Shown in pieces: positions 38,092-47,726 of a DNA stretch of 64,000 bases. The notes under the pieces are model-generated. The model worked only from the letters and a program-made list of their open reading frames with translations, was not told the origin of the DNA and ran no database searches. Origin of the DNA: Augochlora pura. Taxonomy: Eukaryota; Arthropoda; Insecta; Hymenoptera; Halictidae. Position 1 is the stretch's first letter, and every line of letters starts with the position of its first letter. The translations under genes were made by a program, and so were the position numbers. The DNA lies in contig NC_135781.1 in the NCBI RefSeq assembly GCF_028453695.1, positions 20,521,640 through 20,585,639 on the forward strand, read 5' to 3'.

Positions 38092-40624
38092 GACGTTCGG
38101 GTCGGTAATTGATTAGTTCAAAGATTTCGAAAGGGGGACCGACTCAGCTGAATTCGAGAACCTTCATAAGTACCTTTCGTCCAGTAGACTCTATTTCACA
38201 AAAATGTTTAATATTGATCTTTTTAGTTATGGTATATCCTCTAGTGTAAAGCATACCGAATATAACCTCGGAACATGATTTTTTAAAATCTACATGTAGC
38301 CGAAAGTTCAAGCATCATCTCCTCCCTTCGAATTTGAACGATGAGGGTGAACGATAGGGTACATTATACGCAAGTTTCATCAAAATTGAAGGGGACCACT
38401 CAGGAAACAGCCCTTATAGGTTCTCTTCTTTGAAATGCACAATCAGGCCTATTGTTTCCTATCAAAGTGCCGTGTCTTTCGCTCAACCCCTTGGCTTCGG
38501 ATCTTTTTCACTGTTACCCTCGTGAAAACTACCCTGCTCTTCACTAATTTCCTATAGCAATGATCAAACATTATTAATATTTTATATCCATTTTCAGTCC
38601 TTGCTTCAGTTATTTATTCATTCATCAAGCAGTATTTAACGTTTCAATGAAAATATGAAATGACTGAAGGTTAGAAATAATTCAACCAAATAAAATTGTA
38701 TAGTAGAATGTACTGATAAATATATAATATTAAATTGGTCAGAATATTATATCGTCCCATCTTTTTCTTACTTTATTCCAAATTTCTTGATCTGCGTATT
38801 TTCAATTTCATGACACGTTATACATTTTTCAAACAGGAGGATGACAGATCCGTGAAAAATCTAGTTTTTAGATTGACATAATAAATGTTTGCAAAGTGAC
38901 CAACAAGAACTGTCAGAAAGGAGGTCTGGAAAAGCGTGCAGACAACGATCGCGTCGGATCGTGATTCGTGTAGGTCGCATAAGTCCACGGCGACGGTGAA
39001 TGCGGAGCGACAGCGTCCTCCCTGTGCGAAAATAAAATTTAGTCGCAATACATCTCTGCTCGGAGCTCCTCTTTATTCCGTTCCATCTTGTTCCGTGACG
39101 TGACCCCGTTCCCGATTGTCCTCTCGCAGCGTTCCGCCGCGGTGCACGTGCGCGTCTGGCAGCTTGCATTCCGTGACGTGCATATATGCGACGGTGCATC
39201 GGAAGGAAGCGACCGCGGCCGAGGGTGGCGCGTCGCGTCGGCCCTCCTCGACGAAGACACGCGTTACATTTGCGGGGCTGACAAAATCGTGAATGGAGGC
39301 GCGAGAAGAACGTGAAAGAGAGACGGCTCACAATGGCGCATTTGCTCGATCCAGCAAAATGATTTCCGCCATTCCATTGGTCCGGCGCGTGGATTTCGTA
39401 ACGAGTACCAGCTTCTAAAAAACGGTCAACCATGTTCTTGTTTTTTCTCAGCCAATTGCCATTATCTAGAATACAATGTTTCAGCCTTTTTTAGAATTGA
39501 TTATTCTCAAACAAAATATCAGACTTTTTGTGTACGAGGCTTGGTAAACATATTCGCTAATATTACAGGTACAAAAATTATTTTCTAGAAACAAAAATAG
39601 TAAAAGTCATGTAAATGTGACTGAACAAAGGGATTGTAGACAATATCAGTGTTTTGACCGTTTCATTGATGCGAACCAAACAAACGAAATGGTACCTCAT
39701 TTAGCACGAACTACTATAGAAAAGGACATAGAAGAATAGAATTACTAAGAGAGATAGTAGAAACCCTGAATGAAGAAAATTTGCAAATTAAACAAATGGC
39801 GACACTTTGGAGCTTAAATATTGGCTTTACCAATTCCCGTTTTGGACGAACATTTCAAAGTGTGATACCATGAGTGGAAAATGGGAAATTTTGCAATGTT
39901 TGCAGTAAAAAATTGCGGGTTAAATTGACTAGATTATAGGGCGTTGCTCACCTGTGCAATTTTGTCGGCCGGCAGGGCAGGTTTTACCTCGAACTGGTTC
40001 GACAAAGGTTAATTATCGCCGATTTCGTCGGAACGGTGTGCGAGGCGACGTTCGCACAGTGTAATTGTAATCCGTGGGCTCTCGTATGCAGCGAACAAAG
40101 CTGCTGCGTTTTCATGCGAGTGCACGCGCCGGTCCGCGTCCGCACGCACGTTCCTCGCGTTTATCGGAACCCGGAACAATTCATTTGCCGGCCCGCTCAA
40201 AGAAAATCGGCGATCGCGGCTAGCAATTACGGGTCCTTTGTGCATGCCACGGAGACGGTAACTCTTAAGCTCGCCGGGTTATTATACCACGGTTCTTTTT
40301 CTCGACGGCGGGGAATAGGCGAGACAGAGAGAACAACAGGGAAATGAGCGACCGCGGGTTTGAGCTGCTTTAAGCGATTGTCGGTGGACACGGAATTTGT
40401 CAGGCGGTCGATGAAACTGTCAACGGGGCTTAATTGTCGAAGATCCTAGCGATTTCATGCACAGCGCACTTTTCCTTTGTTGCTTTTACCTCTGTTGCGT
40501 CGGATGAATAATTCAATAACTATTTCTTAGTCAATTTATTTATTTCGTAATTGACGCGATGAGATCTGTCGGTTTAAAATTGGAATTTATTTGATTTATT
40601 TTTCTCGTGTATTTCAAAGAAAAA
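38092..40624. other. Gene-free stretch with possible decayed repeats
   Basis: AT-rich 38180-38830 and 39430-39920. The 38100-38480 part has a texture like old transposon sequence, but no inverted ends or frame are seen. The 39050-39320 block is GC-rich and holds the repeated CRE-like motif listed separately. Confidence 0.4.
39091..39189 (+). promoter_or_regulatory. Possible regulatory cluster: two CRE-like 12-mers and an E-box
   Basis: TTCCGTGACGTG occurs exactly at 39091-39102 and at 39169-39180. TGACGTG resembles a CREB/ATF half site. A CACGTG E-box lies between them at 39145-39150, and the palindrome GCATATATGC overlaps the end of the second copy. Activity is inferred from motif content. 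Confidence 0.3.
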
Positions 40625-40831
40625 ATGTGTACAAAATTAATACGAATTGCGGAACAGTTAATTGACAACGGTGATACCAATTTTGCTTTGCGATGCGTGT
40701 CTCGCCTCCGCATTGAACAAGCAGAAGAGCGCTTAAAAAATCTGCCGGAAAATAGGAAAGCGCTGTGGTATGAAAAATATGTGTTCAGGGAGGTTCGACT
40801 GTATTGGAGCTATCGAGCGGCCATGGAATAA
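40625..40831 (+). CDS. Candidate 68-residue ORF or terminal exon, unrecognised
   Basis: An ATG frame ending in TAA followed at once by TGA. The predicted peptide is charged and helix-prone (many Glu, Arg, Leu and Lys, two Trp near the end), unlike the Arg/Ser/Pro-rich translations typical of random CpG-rich DNA here. A pyrimidine-rich run and AAAG lie just upstream, so it might be a spliced terminal exon. I recognise no family and no partner exon; conservation is untested. Confidence 0.25.
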   Translation: MCTKLIRIAEQLIDNGDTNFALRCVSRLRIEQAEERLKNLPENRKALWYEKYVFREVRLYWSYRAAME

Positions 40832-42266
40832 TGAACTCGTGCAGCTGCGGGGCCAGTATTTTCAGCCATTAAACGGGCAGAAAATCGGCGGGCGTTTTCG
40901 TCGCTGAAAACCGCAGTGTCGTACAGGAAATTCCAGGCTAATCCGACCACCGACGAAACAAAACTCGTCATGGGGGCTGGATAGGGGGCCACGGGGGTTG
41001 GGCGCAGACACCTAAAACAGTGGCGCACGAGGTCGGCCGGGTAACACGCGAATATGCAATTATTTTTAATTGCACGGGGGAGTGATCGCATCCGGGGTTT
41101 CCGCGGCCGCATTAAAATGCGTCTGGGTGTAAAATTGAAACCTGCAAATCCGCCGATCCGGGTGCAGAGACCCCTGTCCGCCGATTCGATAATGTGATTT
41201 TCAACAAATAATTTCGTGTAGGTCGACCCCTAGCCGGTTTCGTGTCTGGAACACAAGGCTTCCGCACGCCTGACGAGGCCCGCGGAGGGTCCGGCGATCA
41301 TTAACGCATTTTGTGCTCGGAATGATTGCGAAATCCCTGTGCAACGGATCACGGTGAGCATAAACGTAATTATTGCTCGATGCTTATTGGCCGAACACGG
41401 GCCGAAAGAATCTCCGGCAGCTAATTTACTCGATAAATTCAATTCTCGTTTCTTCGTGATTTTCTCAATATTGTTTTACCCTCAACCGGGCTGCCAATTA
41501 CAGTCACATAAATAACTTCTCAGGACCGCCGATTCTACAACAATAATTCTTATTTATCGTGCGGTGATTTCGTGCCGGAATTTATGTTAAACTTATTTTA
41601 AACTTTATATAGTTTTATACCATACAAAATTGTTGTTACATACAATGCATTAGTGTTCCCATTACACAGGACGTCGTCCATCATCGTTATCGTCTCAGCA
41701 AACGATTACGTATATCTAAATTTTTAAGTGTAAGTTCACTTTGCGTTGAAACGTTGCAAACTTAATGAGTTAATTTCGGATTATGCAAAGGTTTAAATAA
41801 TCACGATATTAATGCGTGATTTGTTTAAAGTTGCGTGGCCGTAATCCGGTTGAGATTTAATTCGGAAGAAATTCTCGCTTTTTTAAAGAAATGATTTATG
41901 AAAATTACATAAGGGACGATAAATTGAAATTAGATGAAGCTGCACTCCCAGAACTCCCCGTGGGTCGGATTCGTCGCAGCGGATTAGGAATTCCAAGGGC
42001 GAAATGTCAAACCACTGAACAGGGCTGCGTTTTCCAGAGATCGGTTCGCGAATCGAAACGGAGCAAGACGATCCGGCGAGCAGATAAGCGGCTTCTTAGA
42101 ATTTCAGCGAGTTGGAAGCCGCGTTGGGAATGCGTTCCCCTCGCGAGCGGACTAGAGAGTCTCGATTACCGATCTTCAAAAATCCGCAAGCTAGTCGGGA
42201 CCGCGGCGGTGGTTTCCAAGGAATCGTATTCAACGCCGGAAAAATCGGTCGGCGGAGATTACGCCT

Positions 42267-42324
<58 letters not shown>

Positions 42325-42379
42325 CTCCGCGCGACCATCCAATTGTATCGGATGCGAGGAACGCTTAGGCTCCACTTAC
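40832..42379. other. Gene-free stretch
   Basis: CpG-rich block 40832-41450, AT-rich 41450-41900, then GC-rich DNA leading into the long CT repeat at 42269-42322. Confidence 0.5.
42269..42322. repeat. CT dinucleotide microsatellite, about 27 units
   Basis: An uninterrupted CT run of 54 bases, the longest perfect simple repeat in the window. Likely polymorphic. It would read as GA on the minus strand, just inside the intron of the candidate exon at 42380-42515. Confidence 0.95.
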
Positions 42380-42515
42380 CTTCGAGAGGCTGTTTCGCCA
42401 CGCGATGCACTTCCGAGATGGGAATCGCGTTGTCATCGGGTTTATCGCAATTATCGTGGCGCTTGTGCAAATACGCGCGAGCGTACGCGTCCGTGGGAAT
42501 GTAATTAGCTCTGGA
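42380..42515 (-). CDS. Possible minus-strand internal exon
   Basis: On the minus strand a frame runs open to a perfect donor: CTCGAAG then GTAAGT (donor at 42374-42379). An AG acceptor is available near 42516-42517, but its pyrimidine tract is poor. The peptide has a natural-looking mix of Asp, His, Asn, Tyr and Lys, with no recognisable family and no partner exon in view. Alternatively it is non-coding DNA containing a chance donor. Confidence 0.2.
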
Positions 42516-43820
42516 CTGCCATGCCGTGGCAAACAATAACCGCCGCGAACGTAGAAAAGCGTGGGGTACGGGCGAATTGAGATTTTTCCAGATACCCTCG
42601 ATAACGATGCGCCTACCTGGTGCTCGTTGTTTCGCTTTTACCAAACGAACGTCAACGAGTTTTATTTCAATTATTCCGACCGGGTAACGGGCTTTCTACC
42701 ACCTGGACACCTCATTGCGGTCATTCGCGCAACTGAACAGGATACTCACGAAAAAGCCCCTAACCAGTGGAGATGCTGCGTCAGAGTTTCAACGAAATGA
42801 TCTCTTCCATCAAATTCGAAACTGATTGTTAATATTTATTAGTTAATTGTCACATGTAAGAGGAAGTTGTGACACACATTTACTGGAACATGGTTACCAT
42901 ACTATATACAGTGATTGAAAATTCGATTTTTTACTGAAATTAATTATTTAAATGATATACTTGCGTTCTTTCCGCATTATTGGACTTATTTCTTCAAAAT
43001 GTAAAATTACAATTTATCCTCTGAGACTCCAAGACTTCAGAACTTTACATATTATCGCGGAAATTGCAAGTATGTAACTTCATTACGTGCATAATAAACT
43101 ACCAGAATGTATGGTTCATCTCTTCCCTCTGTATTTAGTATTTTTGTTAAGTATTTATTTTCTAACGAATATACTCTAAGAACTTTAAAAATATCTCTTA
43201 CTTGGAAAGTATCTCCTACACTGCTATAACAGAAGACGTATATGGGATAAAGGCATTGCCGACACCCAATGCAGGGAATCAGGTGTCTGTGAAATGAGAC
43301 TAGTAGAAAGCAGGCGAAAGTGACAGCCGAGATAGTTGTCGAAGTTACTCGAGCAATCAGCGAAGCGAAAACCGCAAGTACACTTTTAGCGGCTAGCGTG
43401 GCCAGGTTTGGACAGAAGTGGATAGGGGTGAGCAGCAGCGGGTAGCTAGATGGGAAGAAAGGAGACGGGTAACGCCGCAACATCGATGAAAGGAGAATCG
43501 TGCACGGCCGATTCTATTCACGCGATGATCGCGCGCGGGTACAAGGTTAGAAGAGATAAGCATCGTCGGATTAATTATGCGTAATGCGTCGGACGTGGGT
43601 CTGCGTACGTGCGTTTGTGCCGCGCGCACGAAGACCACGCTCGCTCCGCTGCCGGCTAACGCATTCAATTATCATTGTTGCTCCGAGAGTTTACAGATGT
43701 TTCCGCGATAATCACGCTGGTTGCCGATTGCACGTTTATCCTGCCGGCCCGTATTAACCACCATTGAATGGGAACGGTAACGAGAGAGGACCCGGTGCAC
43801 GCCACTCGGGCTAATGCGAT

Positions 43821-43846
43821 GCCGACGCCGACGCCGACGCCGACGC
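43821..43846. repeat. GCCGAC hexamer repeat
   Basis: Four GCCGAC units. Confidence 0.85.
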
Positions 43847-44489
43847 TGATGTTGCGATCGAAACAACCGGCTGAACACGCTGAACCCAGAGTCGGTGACT
43901 AGCTACGCGACTTAATTAGACCCGCTGGAAAAATTCGCTCGAATCTGACGGTGCTGATCCCGATTTTTTGCTTTGCAGTCGCTCTGACACGATGCTAGTT
44001 CCGTCTACGGTACATCTCTAGACTGTCGCGAGAAACGTTGTATAGTTCTTTGCTCCGCGGCACAACCCTTGTGTGGAAGTGTGCTGTCTCCCGGCCAACT
44101 AAATGACTGAGAGCCACAATTGAAAGAAAATACAAATTGAATTGAACGGAATGTGTAGCGTCTTGGTTTATTATCCTTGTACAATGGTTTCGTAACGAAG
44201 TATCGCGGCGCATTGGACACTCAGGAAGGCCCTTTGTTGGTCACGCTGTACGACACAACAGGAGGTGTCTGCAGTCACTGACTCATTCGAGTTGGCGATG
44301 CTGTGAAATTGATGCGATCAATGGTTGCGAGGTTGGAGTAGTGCACTACCAAAAATTGTCAGTCCCCTCAGCCTATCGGGGTGACGAACCTCTTTAGGAG
44401 TTTAGAGGTGTTCCCTGGGTTTTGATCCTCGTAGGACCCGAGGGACTTTCTAGGTTCTTAGTGAATACTGGTGGACACCCTTACGTCTC

Positions 44490-44760
44490 TCTGTCTTACT
44501 TTTACCTTACCAGCATCCCTTTTCCCCATTCCTTTCTCTTCACCTCTCAAGATCTTCTCATTTCACAGTCTCTTTCTTAGTCCGTTTCTTATACCTGTTT
44601 CTAACCCTTTCGTAGTCCCTTTTCCAAATCCTCTATTTTCTCACTTGTAGTTTTATTCTCGGTCCTTTTCTCAGATCTTCTTATTTTTTAACCTATAACA
44701 TTTCCTTACACACAGTTTCACCTTTCCTGTAACCTGCTCTTCTATAGGTCCTCGCTTTGT
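44490..44760 (+). repeat. Long imperfect pyrimidine tract
   Basis: About 270 bases with very few G and many CTT, TTC and CCTTTTC blocks on the + strand. Recurrent TAGTCC or GGTCC followed by TTTTC suggests a decayed tandem repeat of roughly 35 bases. It could also be a strong splicing-factor binding tract if transcribed. Confidence 0.45.
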
Positions 44761-45660
44761 TTTCTTAGATTTACATCAGTATAATCTATAATTATTGCGC
44801 TTCATAAAAAATGTTTTAGACGAAATTAAATAATTTCGAGGAAGGTACATTCTGATGATACTAACTATCTTGTAGGTGGACGTGCAGAGGGCGAATAAAG
44901 ATGTAAAAAACCGTTAATGACGTTGTTATGTTCTCTACGCGTGTACCTGAAAACGAAACTAGTATCATTAGAACGTGGTGCCCCCTCCGCCCCCGAAATC
45001 ATTTAATTTAATTTGAAACATATTTCGTAATAATAATGATATAAATCTATTATAGAAACGTGCGGAAATCCACTTTGCGCCGCATTGTTCTATTTTCTTT
45101 TCTTTCCTAGATCCATCCTTGAAACTATCACTCCGATTCGTTAGTCACGAGTGCATTCCCTGTATCAGGATTACTTTCGTGTCAATCGAAAATAATTTGA
45201 AAGTAGTCGCGAATCGAGTACGACCCAAATTCATGCTAGGAAATACCTCGTTCGGAGAGCTATCTCTATAAAGGATTGACACCCGTTCTAGTTTCGGAAG
45301 TACCGTGAAAGGCGCTGGAAGGCCTTGACGTACAATTTCGACGGCAAGAAGCGAATGTATGACTGCGCACCGTGGAACGGAAATAAATAGTTGGGAGTTT
45401 CTGCTAGGATTCCGGTTGCAGGGAGCGCGGAGGGAAACACGGTATTGGCGTTGCCGCGCTCTATTTCCGTCCCTCTGTTTTTCGGAGCCCTTTTTCTCTT
45501 TGCTGGCGCTTCGTTTCGCTTTCTATGCTCCTTCTCCGTCGCTCCAGTCATCGGTCCGAATGTTTCCATTCGACGGCACCCCATTGTGCGGCGCCCGGTA
45601 AATGCCGAAACGCTGATGCGAAAACTGTTTTCCTTTTTTGCCTTCGTTAACCCACATTCA

Positions 45661-45725
45661 CGGTTCGGTTCGGTTTCGTTTGGTTTGGTTTGGTTCTGTT
45701 CTGTTCGGTTCGGTTCGGTTCGGCC
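45661..45725 (+). repeat. GTTYG pentamer repeat with blocks of variants
   Basis: About 13 five-base units: GTTCG, then GTTTG, then GTTCT, then GTTCG again. The units are grouped, not mixed. It resembles the insect telomere unit TTAGG with one base changed (TTCGG, TTTGG), but there is no TTAGG unit. Confidence 0.85.
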
Positions 45726-46730
45726 CGACCCCCGTGTCTCTGGAACCTAGCCGTGGGTGCGGAGTGCAGGCACGCACACAGGCACCTGCGTGCACGTCCT
45801 CCTCGCGCGAGCCCTTTCGCGTTCGTTTACTTTGTTCGGCCTGTGAACCGAGCCGATTTGTTGTGTTTACCGACAATAGCACACAATTACCCCTTTCACG
45901 TGCGGTGGGGCCTGGCTGCTGCGTCGCCGCTTCCGGAAAATCGAAAACTGGGAAGAAGGGGCGGCCGCCGCCGTACTCGCCGAATCAAATTCGTCGGGCC
46001 GGGCGTGTTTCGTCACGGTCGCCTTCTCGCAAAAATCCACGACGAGGCGCCGTCATCGCTGCGCCGAGAGCAGGTGCGCCAGTTGGATTAGGCGTGAAAT
46101 CGCGCGGATAACATGTTTTCCTTCGGTAATACCGCCAGACAAAGGGATTTCGCGAGGACGCGACTGACATCGAGTTTAAATCTCCCGGAAAAAGCGTGCA
46201 CGATGTCGGACGCGCGTAAACATGGCCCGAGCGGGCTGGCAGCGCGATGATCCGTTGGATCGGTCGAATTTTAGGAACGATTTTGTCGGGCAACGAATTT
46301 TTTCACTGCTATATTCCGCCGGGAAATTTCAAACAAATGAAACGCATTGCACGGATATACCTTGCGAAGGCAGGAGGCTCGAGCGAGTATACAAGCCAGG
46401 TTTAGCATGTATTTATACTTGTACTTGATAACACGTATCTAGTTACATAGCACAAAGAAACCTGCAAAGATTGTATAATACCGATTATGCGTCCCCATTT
46501 TGTCTAGGATATTTGCGGTCTTTAGCCCCGAACAGTGTTGTGTGAACTATCCGTTTCCAATTAACTGTTTATTCAGAATTATTTGGAATCCCGTTGACCG
46601 TATCTATAAATAGATAGAAATTCAGAAAAGTATTGGGGTCGGGTTATAAGTTATACAAGTTAAATATCAGGATGCATAGTAATGTGCATGCTTGCTAATA
46701 ATCCTAATAGCGGTTTCATAGCTTATTCAG

Positions 46731-46749
46731 AAAGAAAGAAAGAAAGAAG
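46731..46749. repeat. AAAG tetranucleotide repeat
   Basis: Nearly five AAAG units. Confidence 0.85.
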
Positions 46750-47094
46750 ACGTTGGTTAAATGACTGGTATCCAAAAAGTCAGACATTTCACGATATAAG
46801 CATAACAGAATCCACCATTTAGTACAATTTAATGTGTCAATAAAACAATTTTATCGAAACAACTATTCCGTAACAATGAACAATTTAAAAAGTTCCTAAA
46901 AATAGAAAGAAATGTTCGCTATCTGTAACTGAGGATTTGTATGTGACCATAATCTACGTTATCCTATTCTGACAATTTGTCTGAACTAAATCCTGAACAC
47001 TGCTCGGTGCTCAGAAACATTTTAACTTTCCAGACATTCTTGATAACATTGCTTCACGATGAGAAAATATCGTGTGTAAAAGATGTCAGGAAGT

Positions 47095-47243
47095 TTAACA
47101 CTAAACCTACCAACGAATTTATTTAGATAACCAAAGGAATTTAATCAATCGTTTCTTAAGAGCGAATCTTTATGATCCCAACAATTTGGAAATAAAAACC
47201 GTGAGACCGGTTATTTGGACCAGCGCGGCAGATTTAGTATTAA
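47095..47243 (+). mobile_element. TTAA-flanked short inverted-repeat element, copy 3
   Basis: Starts TTAACACTAAACCTACC and ends GGCAGATTTAGTATTAA, with TTAA at both borders. Its last 41 bases match those of 63245-63417 at 29 positions, and 10 of the 12 differences are transitions. It is 149 bp and non-coding, sitting 360 bp before the supported exon. Confidence 0.7.
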
Positions 47244-47525
47244 AAAGAGTCATTTCACCCGTCGTGGTAATTTCAACGTTGAACTCGACTAGTTGAAATC
47301 GCTGGCAACGAATGTAGGAGAACTGGGAATAGAAATAAGAATGGAGATTGTCTTTGGCGTTCGTAATTCAGTAGGAGCATTCGTTATGGCAGTGGGACCG
47401 GGATCAAGATATCGCGGCTGGCATTCGTTAACCGGAACGAATCAAGGGAGGCGCATACCGGCGTGCGAAAATATTCGCGCGGCAATCACAGAACACGATC
47501 AAAAAATTCTTAGGCTATTCCTCGG

Positions 47526-47556
47526 GTCGCGTCGCGTCGACTCGCGTCGGTCGCGG
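47526..47556. repeat. GTCGC pentamer repeat, imperfect
   Basis: GTCGC units with ACTCGC and GGTCGC variants, ending about 47 bases before the exon acceptor. Confidence 0.75.
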
Positions 47557-47570
47557 TAGTAATTACTCTG

Positions 47571-47603
47571 ACCCTCTAACGATGCGGTTATTTTGTTTTC
47601 CAG
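47571..47603 (+). promoter_or_regulatory. Splice acceptor with branch site
   Basis: The branch-site consensus CTAAC is at 47576-47580. It is followed by a T-rich tract (TTATTTTGTTTTC) and CAG ending at 47603. The 23-28 base spacing is normal for insect introns. It implies at least one upstream exon for the gene starting at 47604. Confidence 0.65.
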
Positions 47604-47726
47604 GCGTAGTCGGAGCTCGGAACTTCACGATGGAGTGCCGCAAGGGTCGACGGAAAGGTCTACTCAGTGGCCTGGTGTTTGCGTGGCTCCTAACCAGCGG
47701 TTGTACCGTCGCGGCGCGAAATATAG
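47604..47726 (+). CDS. First coding exon of a secreted or membrane protein (signal peptide exon)
   Basis: The exon has 26 untranslated bases, then an ATG at 47630 (A at -3, G at +4). It encodes 32 full codons and one base of the next, then a perfect GTAAGT donor. The peptide has a basic start (Lys-Gly-Arg-Arg-Lys at residues 5-9), a hydrophobic core (about residues 11-22) and a Val-Ala-Ala cleavage site after residue 29, all typical of a signal peptide. The intron is phase 1, common after signal exons of multidomain extracellular proteins (Ig, LRR and similar receptors). The frame is also open from the acceptor to the ATG, so translation starting in an earlier exon cannot be excluded. The family cannot be named, because the mature protein lies outside the window. 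Confidence 0.6.

Larger units (their letters stand above)
42516..47094. other. Gene-free stretch
   Basis: AT-rich 42800-43250, 44780-45100 and 46430-47090. It contains the GCCGAC (43821), GTTYG (45661) and AAAG (46731) repeats, the pyrimidine tract (44490-44760), and a small pair of stems at 44388-44409 and 44413-44444. No exon is supported. Confidence 0.5.

Noticed and set aside
38861..39433. 190-codon minus-strand frame
   Set aside because: Arg- and Cys-rich translation typical of CpG-rich random sequence, without a domain or splice signals.
45661..45725. True interstitial telomere array
   Set aside because: No TTAGG unit is present; the units are GTTYG variants, so it is recorded only as a microsatellite.
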